Assembly (NCBI RefSeq): GCF_900445235.1
Contig: NZ_UFSM01000001.1
Span: 3,363,501 to 3,427,500, forward strand
Direction: 5' to 3'
Length of the DNA: 64,000 bases
Source of the DNA: Aminobacter aminovorans
GTDB lineage: Bacteria; Pseudomonadota; Alphaproteobacteria; Rhizobiales; Rhizobiaceae
A program made the translations under genes and the position numbers. A model generated the notes under the pieces. The model worked only from the letters and a program-made list of their open reading frames with translations, searched no databases and was not told the DNA's origin. Shown piece by piece: positions 16,029-23,932 of this stretch (its first letter is position 1; every line of letters begins with the position of its first letter).

Positions 16029-16880
16029 TCACGCTTTCCCCGTCACAACAGGCGTGTCGGACATGCCGCCCCATTCGGTCCAGGAACCATCGTAAAGCCT
16101 GACGTCGCCATGCCCGAGCGATTGCAGCGCAAGGGTGATGACAGCAGCGGTAACACCCGAGCCGCAGGAAGTGACGACAGGCTTCGACAGATCGAGCCCC
16201 GCCGCCTCGAGCGTTGCCTTCAGGCGGTCGAGCGGCAGAAGCTCGCCATTCTCCGACAGCGTCACCGAAGGCACACTGCGCGCGCCCGGCATGTGGCCGG
16301 AACGCAGGCCAGCGCGCGGCTCCGGATCGGCGCCCTCGAACCGCCCGGCGGAACGGGCATCGGCGATCTGGGCGCTGCCTGATGCAACGATCTTGCGCAT
16401 CTCGGCCAGCGAAACGACCTTCGATGCGTCGTAGTCGACGTGGAACACGCCGGGCGCGGTCTTGGTTGGCTCGGCAGTCACCGGGCGCCCAGACGCCTTC
16501 CAGCGGTCGAAGCCGCCATCGAGAATGTAGACCTGAAACACGCCCATGATGCGGAACATCCACCAGACGCGTGGCGCTGTCTGAAAGCCCGGACCGTCAT
16601 AGATGACGATGGTATCGTCGGCCGAAATGCCCATTGAGCCGGCGAAGCGGGCAAACAGCGACGGCGAGGGCAGCGTGTGCGGCAGGGCCGAGTCCGGATC
16701 GACGACCAGGTCCTGGTCAAAGAACACGGCGCCGGGAATGTGGGCGGCGTCATATTCGGCGCGCGGGTCGCGTTTCTGTGCCGGCATGTACCAGGACGCG
16801 TCGACGATCGACAAGCCGGGCGTGCCCAGCCGTTTTTCCAGCCAATCCGCATCGATGACGAAAGCGCTCTTGTCACTCAT
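16029..16880 (-). CDS. sseA: 3-mercaptopyruvate sulfurtransferase
   Basis: Transfers sulfur from 3-mercaptopyruvate (or thiosulfate) to thiol acceptors or cyanide; cytosolic. The 283-residue protein has two rhodanese domains: the first, inactive, with DARAEYDAAHIPGAVFFD-like spacing (YDAAHIPGA), the second with the catalytic loop CGSGVTA at C239. The CGSG(V/I)TA loop is the 3-mercaptopyruvate type, as in E. coli SseA, rather than the thiosulfate type. Start at the ATG at 16880, 8 bases after GGAG; an open frame continues into alaX. It follows alaX by 16 bases in an operon headed by cysteine synthase, consistent with cysteine sulfur handling. Confidence 0.93.
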   Translation of the reverse strand: MSDKSAFVIDADWLEKRLGTPGLSIVDASWYMPAQKRDPRAEYDAAHIPGAVFFDQDLVVDPDSALPHTLPSPSLFARFAGSMGISADDTIVIYDGPGFQTAPRVWWMFRIMGVFQVYILDGGFDRWKASGRPVTAEPTKTAPGVFHVDYDASKVVSLAEMRKIVASGSAQIADARSAGRFEGADPEPRAGLRSGHMPGARSVPSVTLSENGELLPLDRLKATLEAAGLDLSKPVVTSCGSGVTAAVITLALQSLGHGDVRLYDGSWTEWGGMSDTPVVTGKA

Positions 16881-16896
16881 GGCAACGTCTCCAGGT

Positions 16897-17640
16897 TCAG
16901 TTGGCGGGCATCGCGCCGAAGCGGATGCGGAAGCGGCGGTTCTCCCGCCCCTTCTTTTCGATCTTGCCGATATGGATCTCGCCGATTTCGGCGGTGCTGG
17001 CGACATGGGTTCCGCCGCAGGGCTGGCTGTCGATCGAGGCATTTTCGCCGATGCAGACGAGCCTGATCTTGCCGGTGCCGGATGGCGGGCGCACGTTTTT
17101 CGACTTCACCAGCGTCGGATTGGCGGCAAGCTCGGCGTCGGAAATCCAGCTCGCATAAATCGGATGGTTGGCGCGGACCAACTCCATCAGCCTGGCCGTC
17201 ACGTCTTCCTTGGTGAATCCTGCGTCAGGAATGTCGAAATCGACGCGCGAATCGTCCTCGCCGACCGACGCGCCGGTGATGGGGTACGGACAAACCACCG
17301 TCAGCAGATGGCAGGCCGCGTGCATGCGCATCAAAAGCAGTCGGCGCGGCCAGTCGATCGCCAGTCTCAGGCGCTCGCCGACGTCGGGTACCGCCTGTTC
17401 CAGCGCCGGCACATGGATGATCTCGTCCTTGCTTTCGCCTGTGATCGTGGCCGCAACGGCAATGCGACTGCCGTCGGCGCGGACCAGGATACCGGTGTCG
17501 CCCGGCTGGCCGCCCGAAGTGGCATAAAAGATCGTCCGGTCGAGAATGATGCCGCCGCGTTCGTTGATGCCGACGACATTGGCCTCGGTCTCGCGCAGAT
17601 AGGAATCGTCGCGAAAGACCGCCTCGGTCGAAAATGCCAT
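16897..17640 (-). CDS. Alanyl-tRNA editing protein (AlaX family)
   Basis: Free-standing hydrolase that removes wrongly attached serine or glycine from tRNA-Ala. The 247-residue protein matches the second half of the AlaRS editing region: GGQPGDTG at 43-50, zinc ligands H107 and H111 in HAACH, and C208 and H212 in CGGTH. The length suggests the longer AlaX-II type. Its ATG overlaps the cysK stop by one base (TGATG), so the two are translationally coupled. The link with cysteine synthase may reflect editing of serine, the precursor of cysteine, but this is speculation. Confidence 0.92.
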   Translation of the reverse strand: MAFSTEAVFRDDSYLRETEANVVGINERGGIILDRTIFYATSGGQPGDTGILVRADGSRIAVAATITGESKDEIIHVPALEQAVPDVGERLRLAIDWPRRLLLMRMHAACHLLTVVCPYPITGASVGEDDSRVDFDIPDAGFTKEDVTARLMELVRANHPIYASWISDAELAANPTLVKSKNVRPPSGTGKIRLVCIGENASIDSQPCGGTHVASTAEIGEIHIGKIEKKGRENRRFRIRFGAMPAN

Positions 17641-18671
17641 CACGCCACCTGCTCGAACGGCACCGAAATGTTGGGCTCGGTCTCCATCCAATCGGGCACC
17701 GGCAGGCTCTTGCTACGCAGGAAATCAGGATTGAACAGCTTGGACTGGTAGCGCGTGCCGAAATCAGCAAGGACCGTCACGATGGTGTGCCCTGGGCCGA
17801 GCTGTCGTGCCAGCCGGATCGCGCCGGCAATGTTGATGCCGGTCGAGCCGCCAACGCAGATACCCTCTTCCTGGATCAGCCCGAAGACGATCGGCAATGC
17901 TTCCTCGTCGGGGATCTGGTACGAAAAATCCGGTGTGAAATCTTCCAGATTGGCGGTGATCCGGCCCTGGCCGATGCCTTCGGTGATCGAACTGCCTTCG
18001 GCTTTCAATTCGCCCGAGGTGTAGTAGCTGTAGAGTGCTGCCCCGAGAGGGTCGGCGATTGCGATCTTCACGGCAGCACTCTTTGCCTTCAGCCCGATCG
18101 CTACGCCCGCAAGCGTGCCGCCGGTGCCGACGGCCGAAACGAAACCGTCAACCTTGCCGCCGGTCTGCTGCCAGATTTCCTCGGCCGTGGTGCGGATATG
18201 GCCTTCGCGGTTGGCGACGTTATCGAACTGATTGGCCCAGATGGCGCCGTTCGGCTCGGTTTTCGCCAGTTGCTCGGCCAGGCGACCGGAAACCTTCACG
18301 TAGTTGTTCGGGTTCTTGTAGGGAACGGCCGGGACTTCGATGAGTTCGGCGCCGAGCAGTCGCAGCGCGTCCTTCTTCTCCTGGCTCTGCGTGTCGGGAA
18401 TGACGATGACGGTGCGGTAGCCGAGCGCCTTGGCGACAACCGTCAGGCCGATGCCCGTATTGCCGGCCGTACCCTCGACGATGACCCCGCCTGGCCGCAG
18501 CAGACCGCGCTTTTCCGCATCGCGAATGATGAACAGACCGGCGCGATCCTTGACCGATTGCCCCGGGTTCATGAACTCGGCCTTGCCAAGTATCTCGCAG
18601 CCGGTTTCCTCCGAGGCCCGCTTGAGGCGGATGAGAGGCGTATTGCCGATGGCATCGATCACCGAGCGCAT
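17640..18671 (-). CDS. cysK: Cysteine synthase (PLP-dependent)
   Basis: O-acetylserine sulfhydrylase family: makes L-cysteine from O-acetyl-L-serine and sulfide. The 343-residue protein has the PLP lysine K41 in NPGQSVKDRA, the substrate loop TAGNTG (68-73, where CysK usually has TSGNTG) and the phosphate-binding SAVGTGGTLAGV in the middle. Lengths of 310-345 are normal. The ATG at 18671 is preceded by AGGAAGGAA on the minus strand. It heads the leftward unit with alaX, sseA and a GNAT gene. A cystathionine-beta-synthase-like or cyanide-detoxifying paralogue is possible, since fold-type II enzymes are hard to separate by eye. Confidence 0.9.
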   Translation of the reverse strand: MRSVIDAIGNTPLIRLKRASEETGCEILGKAEFMNPGQSVKDRAGLFIIRDAEKRGLLRPGGVIVEGTAGNTGIGLTVVAKALGYRTVIVIPDTQSQEKKDALRLLGAELIEVPAVPYKNPNNYVKVSGRLAEQLAKTEPNGAIWANQFDNVANREGHIRTTAEEIWQQTGGKVDGFVSAVGTGGTLAGVAIGLKAKSAAVKIAIADPLGAALYSYYTSGELKAEGSSITEGIGQGRITANLEDFTPDFSYQIPDEEALPIVFGLIQEEGICVGGSTGINIAGAIRLARQLGPGHTIVTVLADFGTRYQSKLFNPDFLRSKSLPVPDWMETEPNISVPFEQVA

Positions 18672-18888
18672 GAAGATTCCTTCCTAATTCGCCTGAGAAC
18701 CCTAGAAATGTGAGCCCGCGCTTTCAAGGGATGAAATTCTCTGGACCAGTCGCATCTGTGCGTCAACGCGCGCAAGATCCCTGCCCGACCGGCCGACACA
18801 CCATCAACATGGCACTTCCTAAAACAGCCTTTCCATATGCATGCCACCCCGCTAGAGCTACGCAATAACTCCTGCCCAGAGGTTAGAA

Positions 18889-19710
18889 GTGAGCACATAC
18901 CGGGCCGACCCGGAACACGGGGTCGCGTGGATTACCGGCGGCAGCACCGGTATTGGCCGCAGCGTGGCCCGCTTGCTGGCAAAAGAAGGCTACACGGTTG
19001 CCGTCACCGTCCGGGCCAACGATCCGATCGACACGTTGATCGAGGAAACTCGCAGCATGGCCGGCAAGGTGCTGGCGTTTCCATCCGATGTCACCGACGA
19101 GGCTGGAATGGCTGCCGCGGTCGCCGCGATCGAAGAGCAGGCCGGCCCGATCGTGCTCGCGATCTTCAATGCCGGATCCTACATGCCCGTGACGGGCGAG
19201 AACCTGCGCATGGAAGCCTTCCGCCAGAGCTTTGCCGTCAACGTCTTCGGCGTCCTCAATGGCCTGGTTCCGGTGATCGAGCGGATGCGCAATCGCGGTC
19301 GCGGACATATCGTGTTCATGGGCTCGATCAGTTGTTATTTCGGCTGGCCGACGACAGCTGCCTATGGCGCCACAAAGGCAGCCGTCAACCTCATCGCCGA
19401 GGCGCTGAAGTTCGACTTCGACAAGATGAACATCCGCACGCAGATCATGAATCCCGGCTTCATCGACACGCCGCTGACCGAAAAGAGTGCCTATTACATG
19501 CCGGCAATGATGCCGGTCGAAGCTGCCGCCGAGCGTATCTGCAAGGCAATACGCAAGAGCGGTTTCGAGGTCACCTTCCCGCGCCGCCTGACCTGGGCGA
19601 TGAAGCTGTTGTTCCTGCTGCCGCGACCGCTGCGTGAAAAGGCGCTTCGCGTTGCCACGCGGTGGAAGGCAGAGCCAATGATCTACCTCAGGCGCTCGAG
19701 CTTCGACTGA
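18889..19710 (+). CDS. Short-chain dehydrogenase/reductase
   Basis: NAD(P)-dependent oxidoreductase of 273 residues. Cofactor motif TGGSTGIG (16-23), NAG in IFNAGSY, catalytic Ser in GSISCYF and catalytic Tyr/Lys in AAYGATKAA. The last 60 residues carry a hydrophobic, basic stretch (MKLLFLLPRPLREKALR) that could associate with membranes, as in SDRs acting on lipids. The GTG start follows AGAGGTTAGAA. The substrate is not evident. Its 3' end overlaps the 3' end of the converging MFS gene by 28 bases. Confidence 0.9.
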   Translation: MSTYRADPEHGVAWITGGSTGIGRSVARLLAKEGYTVAVTVRANDPIDTLIEETRSMAGKVLAFPSDVTDEAGMAAAVAAIEEQAGPIVLAIFNAGSYMPVTGENLRMEAFRQSFAVNVFGVLNGLVPVIERMRNRGRGHIVFMGSISCYFGWPTTAAYGATKAAVNLIAEALKFDFDKMNIRTQIMNPGFIDTPLTEKSAYYMPAMMPVEAAAERICKAIRKSGFEVTFPRRLTWAMKLLFLLPRPLREKALRVATRWKAEPMIYLRRSSFD

Positions 19711-20918
19711 GCCGCGGTGATGGCCAAAGGCTCTGGTTTTGCATCGCGCGCCCAGAGGTAGATGAAAATCGCGGCCCCGAGCATCAGCACGTAGAACCAA
19801 AACAATGCCGAATAGGCTGCCGTTGGTTCGCCCGGCGCCATATTTGCAGTGACGACGGCGCCCGTCGCAAACTGCATCAAGCCGACACCGCCGATGGAGA
19901 AGAAGTTCATCAGCGTAACCCCGCGCCCGATCAGCTGCGCCGGCAGGAATGCACGCGCATGCGCCATCAGCAGGCCGTAACTGCCGCCGGTCACACCGAT
20001 GATGACAAAGATGACGGTGACGGTGCTTATGCCTGAGACGACATTCAGCGCGAGATAGAGGATCGCCGCGAGGCCGATAGTATTGCCGACAACCGCAACC
20101 CATTTCCGGGTGCGAAACATGGTGTCGAGCGGGCCATAGACAAAGGCGCCGGCAACCATGGCGAGCGCCATGAAGAACGTCACCTGCCCGATCAGCAGCG
20201 CGTCGGCACCGTAGACATCGACAAGATAAGGGCCCGACCAGAGGCCTCTGATGCCTGTCGTTGGGGCATAGTTTATGGCGGTCAGAGGAATGATCGGCCA
20301 TAGAACCCGCATCCGCAGCAATTCGAGATAGCCTGCAAAGCCGACATTGCCCTGTTCCATGCCCTCCGGCGACTTCGGATCGCGCACCATGACGAGCACG
20401 GCAAGTGCAGCTGCAATGGTGATGACGCCGAGGCCGGCCATGACCGGCCGCCAGCCGAACGCCTCGGCCGCCTGTGCCAGCGGTGCCGCGCCGATGACGT
20501 TACCGGCGGTGCCGAAAGCCACCATCCACGACGCGAGCACGGCAAAACGGGCGATGGAAAATATGCGCGCGAAGATGAACAGCGACGACATCAGCACCGG
20601 CGCGCAGCCGATGCCGATCATCGCCATGGCTGCGATGACCATCCAGGGAGCCGTTGCAGAGGCAAAGACGAAGGCGCCGCCACCGCCGCCAAACAGAAGC
20701 AGCGTCGAGGCGGTGCGTCGTGGGCCGAAGCGGTCGAGCGAAACGCCGATGGCAAATTGCGCCAGGGCAAAGGTGATGAAGAACGCGCCCGAGGCGAAAG
20801 ACAGCTGGGCCTTGGTGGCGCCGAGCTCAGCAGTGAGTGCCGGCGTCAGCACCGCCAGGAACGAGCGATAGAACTGGGACAGCACATAAGCGATTGCGAG
20901 CGTCGCTATTCCGGCCAT
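19683..20918 (-). CDS. Major facilitator superfamily transporter
   Basis: An integral membrane transporter of 411 residues with about twelve hydrophobic helices, starting MAGIATLAIAYVLSQFYRSF. The loop after helix 2 contains GVSLDRFGPRRT, the MFS motif between helices 2 and 3. The substrate cannot be told. Start chosen at the ATG at 20918, 5 bases after GAGGG; an earlier GTG lies in the terminator hairpin of the helicase gene. It overlaps the converging SDR gene at the 3' ends. Confidence 0.88.
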   Translation of the reverse strand: MAGIATLAIAYVLSQFYRSFLAVLTPALTAELGATKAQLSFASGAFFITFALAQFAIGVSLDRFGPRRTASTLLLFGGGGGAFVFASATAPWMVIAAMAMIGIGCAPVLMSSLFIFARIFSIARFAVLASWMVAFGTAGNVIGAAPLAQAAEAFGWRPVMAGLGVITIAAALAVLVMVRDPKSPEGMEQGNVGFAGYLELLRMRVLWPIIPLTAINYAPTTGIRGLWSGPYLVDVYGADALLIGQVTFFMALAMVAGAFVYGPLDTMFRTRKWVAVVGNTIGLAAILYLALNVVSGISTVTVIFVIIGVTGGSYGLLMAHARAFLPAQLIGRGVTLMNFFSIGGVGLMQFATGAVVTANMAPGEPTAAYSALFWFYVLMLGAAIFIYLWARDAKPEPLAITAAQSKLERLR

Positions 20919-20936
20919 TCCATCCCTCAAACGAAA

Positions 20937-20965
20937 GGGCGGCCGAAGCACCGCCCCGACCGCCC
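20937..20965 (-). terminator. Intrinsic terminator of the DEAD-box helicase gene
   Basis: On the minus strand GGGCGGTCG and CGGCCGCCC form a 9-bp stem (one G-T) followed by TTTCGTTT, 56 bases after the helicase stop and just before the MFS start. Confidence 0.7.
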
Positions 20966-21021
20966 TAACCTATTCATGCCATGTAGCAAATGGACCAATC
21001 CGGCCCGATCTGCTGCACAGC

Positions 21022-22380
21022 TTACGCTGCGCGCGTATTCGGCTTGCGCGCGCCGAAGCGACGCTTGCCGGCCTTGGGCGCATTTCCATGCGGCCGATCG
21101 CCCTTTGGCTTGCCGCTGTTGTTGCCACGCGGACGCTGACCGTTGGGCCGGCGCTCCTCGCGCTCACCACGATCGTTGGCCGGCGCGAAACCGCGCGGCT
21201 CGCCGGCCGGACGCGCCGGATCGGGTTCACCAAGATGGTCGGCGTCGATCGTCAGCTTCATGCGGATGATGCGCTCGACCTGCCGCAGCTTGGAGTTTTC
21301 CGAGGGGTCAACCAGCGTGACCGCGATGCCGTTGGCGCCGTTGCGGCCAGTGCGGCCGATGCGATGGACGTAGCTTTCAGCCTCATCCGGCAGGTCGAAG
21401 TTCACGACATGGCTGATGCCTGGGACGTCGATGCCGCGTGCCGCGATATCGGTGGCGACTAGGATGCGGACCTTGCCGGCGCGGAAGCCGTTGAGTGCCG
21501 CCTGGCGCGCGTTCTGCGACTTGTTGCCGTGGATGACGGCGGCCGGAAAGCCGTCGCGGTCCAAATCCTTCACGACGCGGTCGGCGCCATGCTTGGTGCG
21601 GGCGAAGACCAGGACCGACGTCATGGCATCGTCGGCCAGCATCTTTGCCAGGATCTGACGCTTCTGCTTGGTCCGGGCAAGGATGATGCTCTGGCGGATT
21701 TCGGCTGCCGTGGTGCTCTGCGGTGCAACCTCGACGCGGATCGGATCCTTGAGCAGGCCCTGCGCCAGTTCCGCGATCTCCTGCGGCATGGTCGCCGAAA
21801 ACAGCGCGGTCTGACGGTTGCGCGAAGTCGCCTTGGCGATGCGCTTGACGTCATTGATGAAGCCCATGTCGAGCATACGATCGGCTTCGTCGAGGACGAG
21901 CCACTCTGTATCGGCCAGCACGAGGTCGCCTTCGCGGACGAGATCGGTCAGTCGGCCGGGCGTGGCAATCAACACATCGACGCCCGGAGCGATCTTCTTG
22001 ACCTGCGAGAAACGTGACACGCCGCCGAGAACCAGCGCGGTCGAGACATGCGCACCCTTGGCGAGCACCTTGATGGTGTCTTCGATCTGCACGGCGAGTT
22101 CACGCGTCGGCGCCAGGATCAGCGCGCGTGCGGTCTTGGGCCGGCGCTTGGTGCCGAGCGCCATGATCTTGGACAGGATCGGCAGCGAGAACGCCGCAGT
22201 CTTGCCGGAACCAGTCTGGGCGATTCCAAGAATGTCGCGGCCAGCCAGCTGCGCCGGGATCGACTCGACCTGGATCGGCTTGGGCTCGTTGAATCCGGCC
22301 ATCTGGGTGGCCTTGAGCAGCGCACCGGTAATGCCGAGTTTGGCGAAGCCGTTCAGCTCCGCATTGGTTTCATTCGTCAA
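21022..22380 (-). CDS. rhlE: DEAD-box ATP-dependent RNA helicase, RhlE type
   Basis: RNA helicase probably involved in ribosome assembly or mRNA decay. Motifs in order: Q motif with GFNEPKPIQ, Walker A AQTGSGKT, APTRELA, TPGRL, DEAD, SAT, and HRIGRTGR in the second RecA domain. The C-terminal 75 residues are Arg/Gly/Asn-rich and basic, the RNA-binding tail of the RhlE group. The start is uncertain: a TTG at 22380 gives LTNETNAELNGFAKLGI with an AGAAGA site just before it; a TTG at 22416 would add 12 basic residues. Monocistronic, with its own terminator. Confidence 0.92.
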   Translation of the reverse strand: MTNETNAELNGFAKLGITGALLKATQMAGFNEPKPIQVESIPAQLAGRDILGIAQTGSGKTAAFSLPILSKIMALGTKRRPKTARALILAPTRELAVQIEDTIKVLAKGAHVSTALVLGGVSRFSQVKKIAPGVDVLIATPGRLTDLVREGDLVLADTEWLVLDEADRMLDMGFINDVKRIAKATSRNRQTALFSATMPQEIAELAQGLLKDPIRVEVAPQSTTAAEIRQSIILARTKQKRQILAKMLADDAMTSVLVFARTKHGADRVVKDLDRDGFPAAVIHGNKSQNARQAALNGFRAGKVRILVATDIAARGIDVPGISHVVNFDLPDEAESYVHRIGRTGRNGANGIAVTLVDPSENSKLRQVERIIRMKLTIDADHLGEPDPARPAGEPRGFAPANDRGEREERRPNGQRPRGNNSGKPKGDRPHGNAPKAGKRRFGARKPNTRAA

Positions 22381-22715
22381 TATCTTCTTCTTTCGTGTGA
22401 CGGCTTTCCGCCACAAACAACAATGGCGGCAGGGCGCAACCTGCCGGCCGGAATCTCTCGTGAAACGACAAGGCGGCGGACGACCGTCCGCTCGGCTGCG
22501 CTGTCGTGCCCGCTGGCCTCATGCCGCGGGTCTATTCCACCCCTCCCGTTGCCGGAAAGGGTAAAAACAGACGCAACCAGTCTCTCTGAGGAGAAAGCCG
22601 TAAGCCCGGCCCAAGCGCCTATGACGCCGCATATGGATGATTTGGAAGGAAAATGCAAGGCCATCCATGCTGCATCGCAATATGACAAGTCGGCGACGTA
22701 GTGCCGGCACCGACC
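22381..22715. other. Gene-free region upstream of the helicase gene
   Basis: About 335 bases with no convincing coding frame. It probably holds the promoter and leader of the helicase gene on the minus strand. No riboswitch or cold-shock element was recognised. Confidence 0.4.
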
Positions 22716-22892
22716 TCAGGCGGTGCGTACAACTTCGTTGAGCGTGTCCAAATCGACGTAGAATATCCTGGTGATGGCGATGATCAGCTCGTCATCCAGA
22801 TATCCATATGACTTCAGGATGCTGACCGCTGTGAGTATGTCGACCGGCTCGGTCAGACGCCTCTTCATGCTTTCCTCGACAAACTGTTCCAC
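22716..22892 (-). CDS. Small conserved-looking protein, 58 residues
   Basis: Reads MEQFVEESMKRRLTEPVDIL and continues through LKSYGYLDDELI to DLDTLNEVVRTA. It is a compact, probably helical, acidic protein. The GTG at 22892 has GGGA 8 bases upstream; the frame is open further upstream but that part is Arg-rich and noncoding in style. The amino-acid composition and good start favour a real gene, and similar short proteins occur in rhizobia as hypothetical proteins. No function known. It lies between the purine phosphorylase and helicase genes, all leftward, but with wide gaps. Confidence 0.65.
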   Translation of the reverse strand: MEQFVEESMKRRLTEPVDILTAVSILKSYGYLDDELIIAITRIFYVDLDTLNEVVRTA

Positions 22893-23077
22893 TTGGCTGT
22901 TCCCTTGTCGATTGCCGAGACGCAACGAACACAGACCAGAACGCCCGATACGAGGTATGGATCGCAGCTTGCGCGGAACTTGCCGGCACTGCCGGAGGTC
23001 CAACCATCGATCTGAAACGCGGGAAAACGGCCGACTCACAGGGGCCGTTATCAGGTTAGCACAGCCGCATGACTACG

Positions 23078-23830
23078 CTACCTCAGGGGTAAGCCATGCG
23101 CAGTCCCAGCCGGCGCAGAGCTGGTCGCAACGTCGAGGGCAAGCCGGACCATGTCGGCGAACAGGTCCTGGCGCTCCGTCGAATCCGTATCCTCGCCGTT
23201 GACCAGGCTGTCGACCACCGTACAGATCGACAGCGCCTTCGCGCCGAAACGGGCGGCGACCGTGTACAGCGCGTTGGTCTCCATATCGACAGCCAGCGCG
23301 CCATGGGCACGCAGCCCGGCAAAGCGCCCGAGAACATCGGGGTGATAGAAAACGTCACTCGAGGCCGTCTGGCCGACGTGATGATCAAGCCCGAGTTCGC
23401 CCGCCCGTTGGGCTGCGCGGCATAACAGCTCGAAATCGGCGCTGGGCGCGTAGTCGTAGACACCAAAAAGCTGGCGATTGATGGCGCTGTCACCGCTTGA
23501 CGATTGCGAAATGACCAGGCTGCGCAGCTTGACGTGCTCGGCCAGGCCGCCACAAGTGCCGACCCTGATAAGCGTCTTGGCGCCATATGTCTCGAGCAAC
23601 TCATGGGCATAGATGGCCAGCGAAGGCGCACCTATGCCGGTCGTATGCAGGCTGATCGGATGGCCACGATAGCGGCCGGTATATGCCAATGCGCCACGCA
23701 CCCGGTTCACGCAGCGGGCGTTCTCTAGGAAGGTGGCGGCAATCCATTCGGTGCGCTGCGGATCGCCCGGCAATAGAACGGTTTCGGCGTAGTCGCCTCG
23801 TTTCGCCTCGTTGTGCGGCGTTGTCTGCAT
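23078..23830 (-). CDS. deoD: Purine-nucleoside phosphorylase, DeoD-like
   Basis: Phosphorolysis of purine (deoxy)nucleosides to base and ribose-1-phosphate in purine salvage. The 250-residue protein has the nucleoside phosphorylase family I pattern: LLPGDPQRTEWIA (phosphate loop), TTGIGAPSLAIYAHEL, RVGTCGG, and late VDMETNALYTVAARFG with the ribose/base-binding VDMET. Start at the ATG at 23830 after GGGGTGAC. The DeoD type (hexameric) fits best; uridine phosphorylase is the nearest alternative because this superfamily is closely knit. It stands between cckA and the small ORF on the same strand. Confidence 0.88.
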   Translation of the reverse strand: MQTTPHNEAKRGDYAETVLLPGDPQRTEWIAATFLENARCVNRVRGALAYTGRYRGHPISLHTTGIGAPSLAIYAHELLETYGAKTLIRVGTCGGLAEHVKLRSLVISQSSSGDSAINRQLFGVYDYAPSADFELLCRAAQRAGELGLDHHVGQTASSDVFYHPDVLGRFAGLRAHGALAVDMETNALYTVAARFGAKALSICTVVDSLVNGEDTDSTERQDLFADMVRLALDVATSSAPAGTAHGLPLR

Positions 23831-23932
23831 CTGTCACCCCCGACGACGCTCACCCGCATGATGGCATGATCAGCACATACGGGAAAGCTAATAGAATTAT
23901 CGGGCAGACTGAAACCGGCTAGAACACGATGC

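Noticed and set aside
17634..18713. Plus-strand open frame of 359 codons over the cysteine synthase gene
   Set aside because: It mirrors the minus-strand cysteine synthase; no ribosome site and no recognised family.
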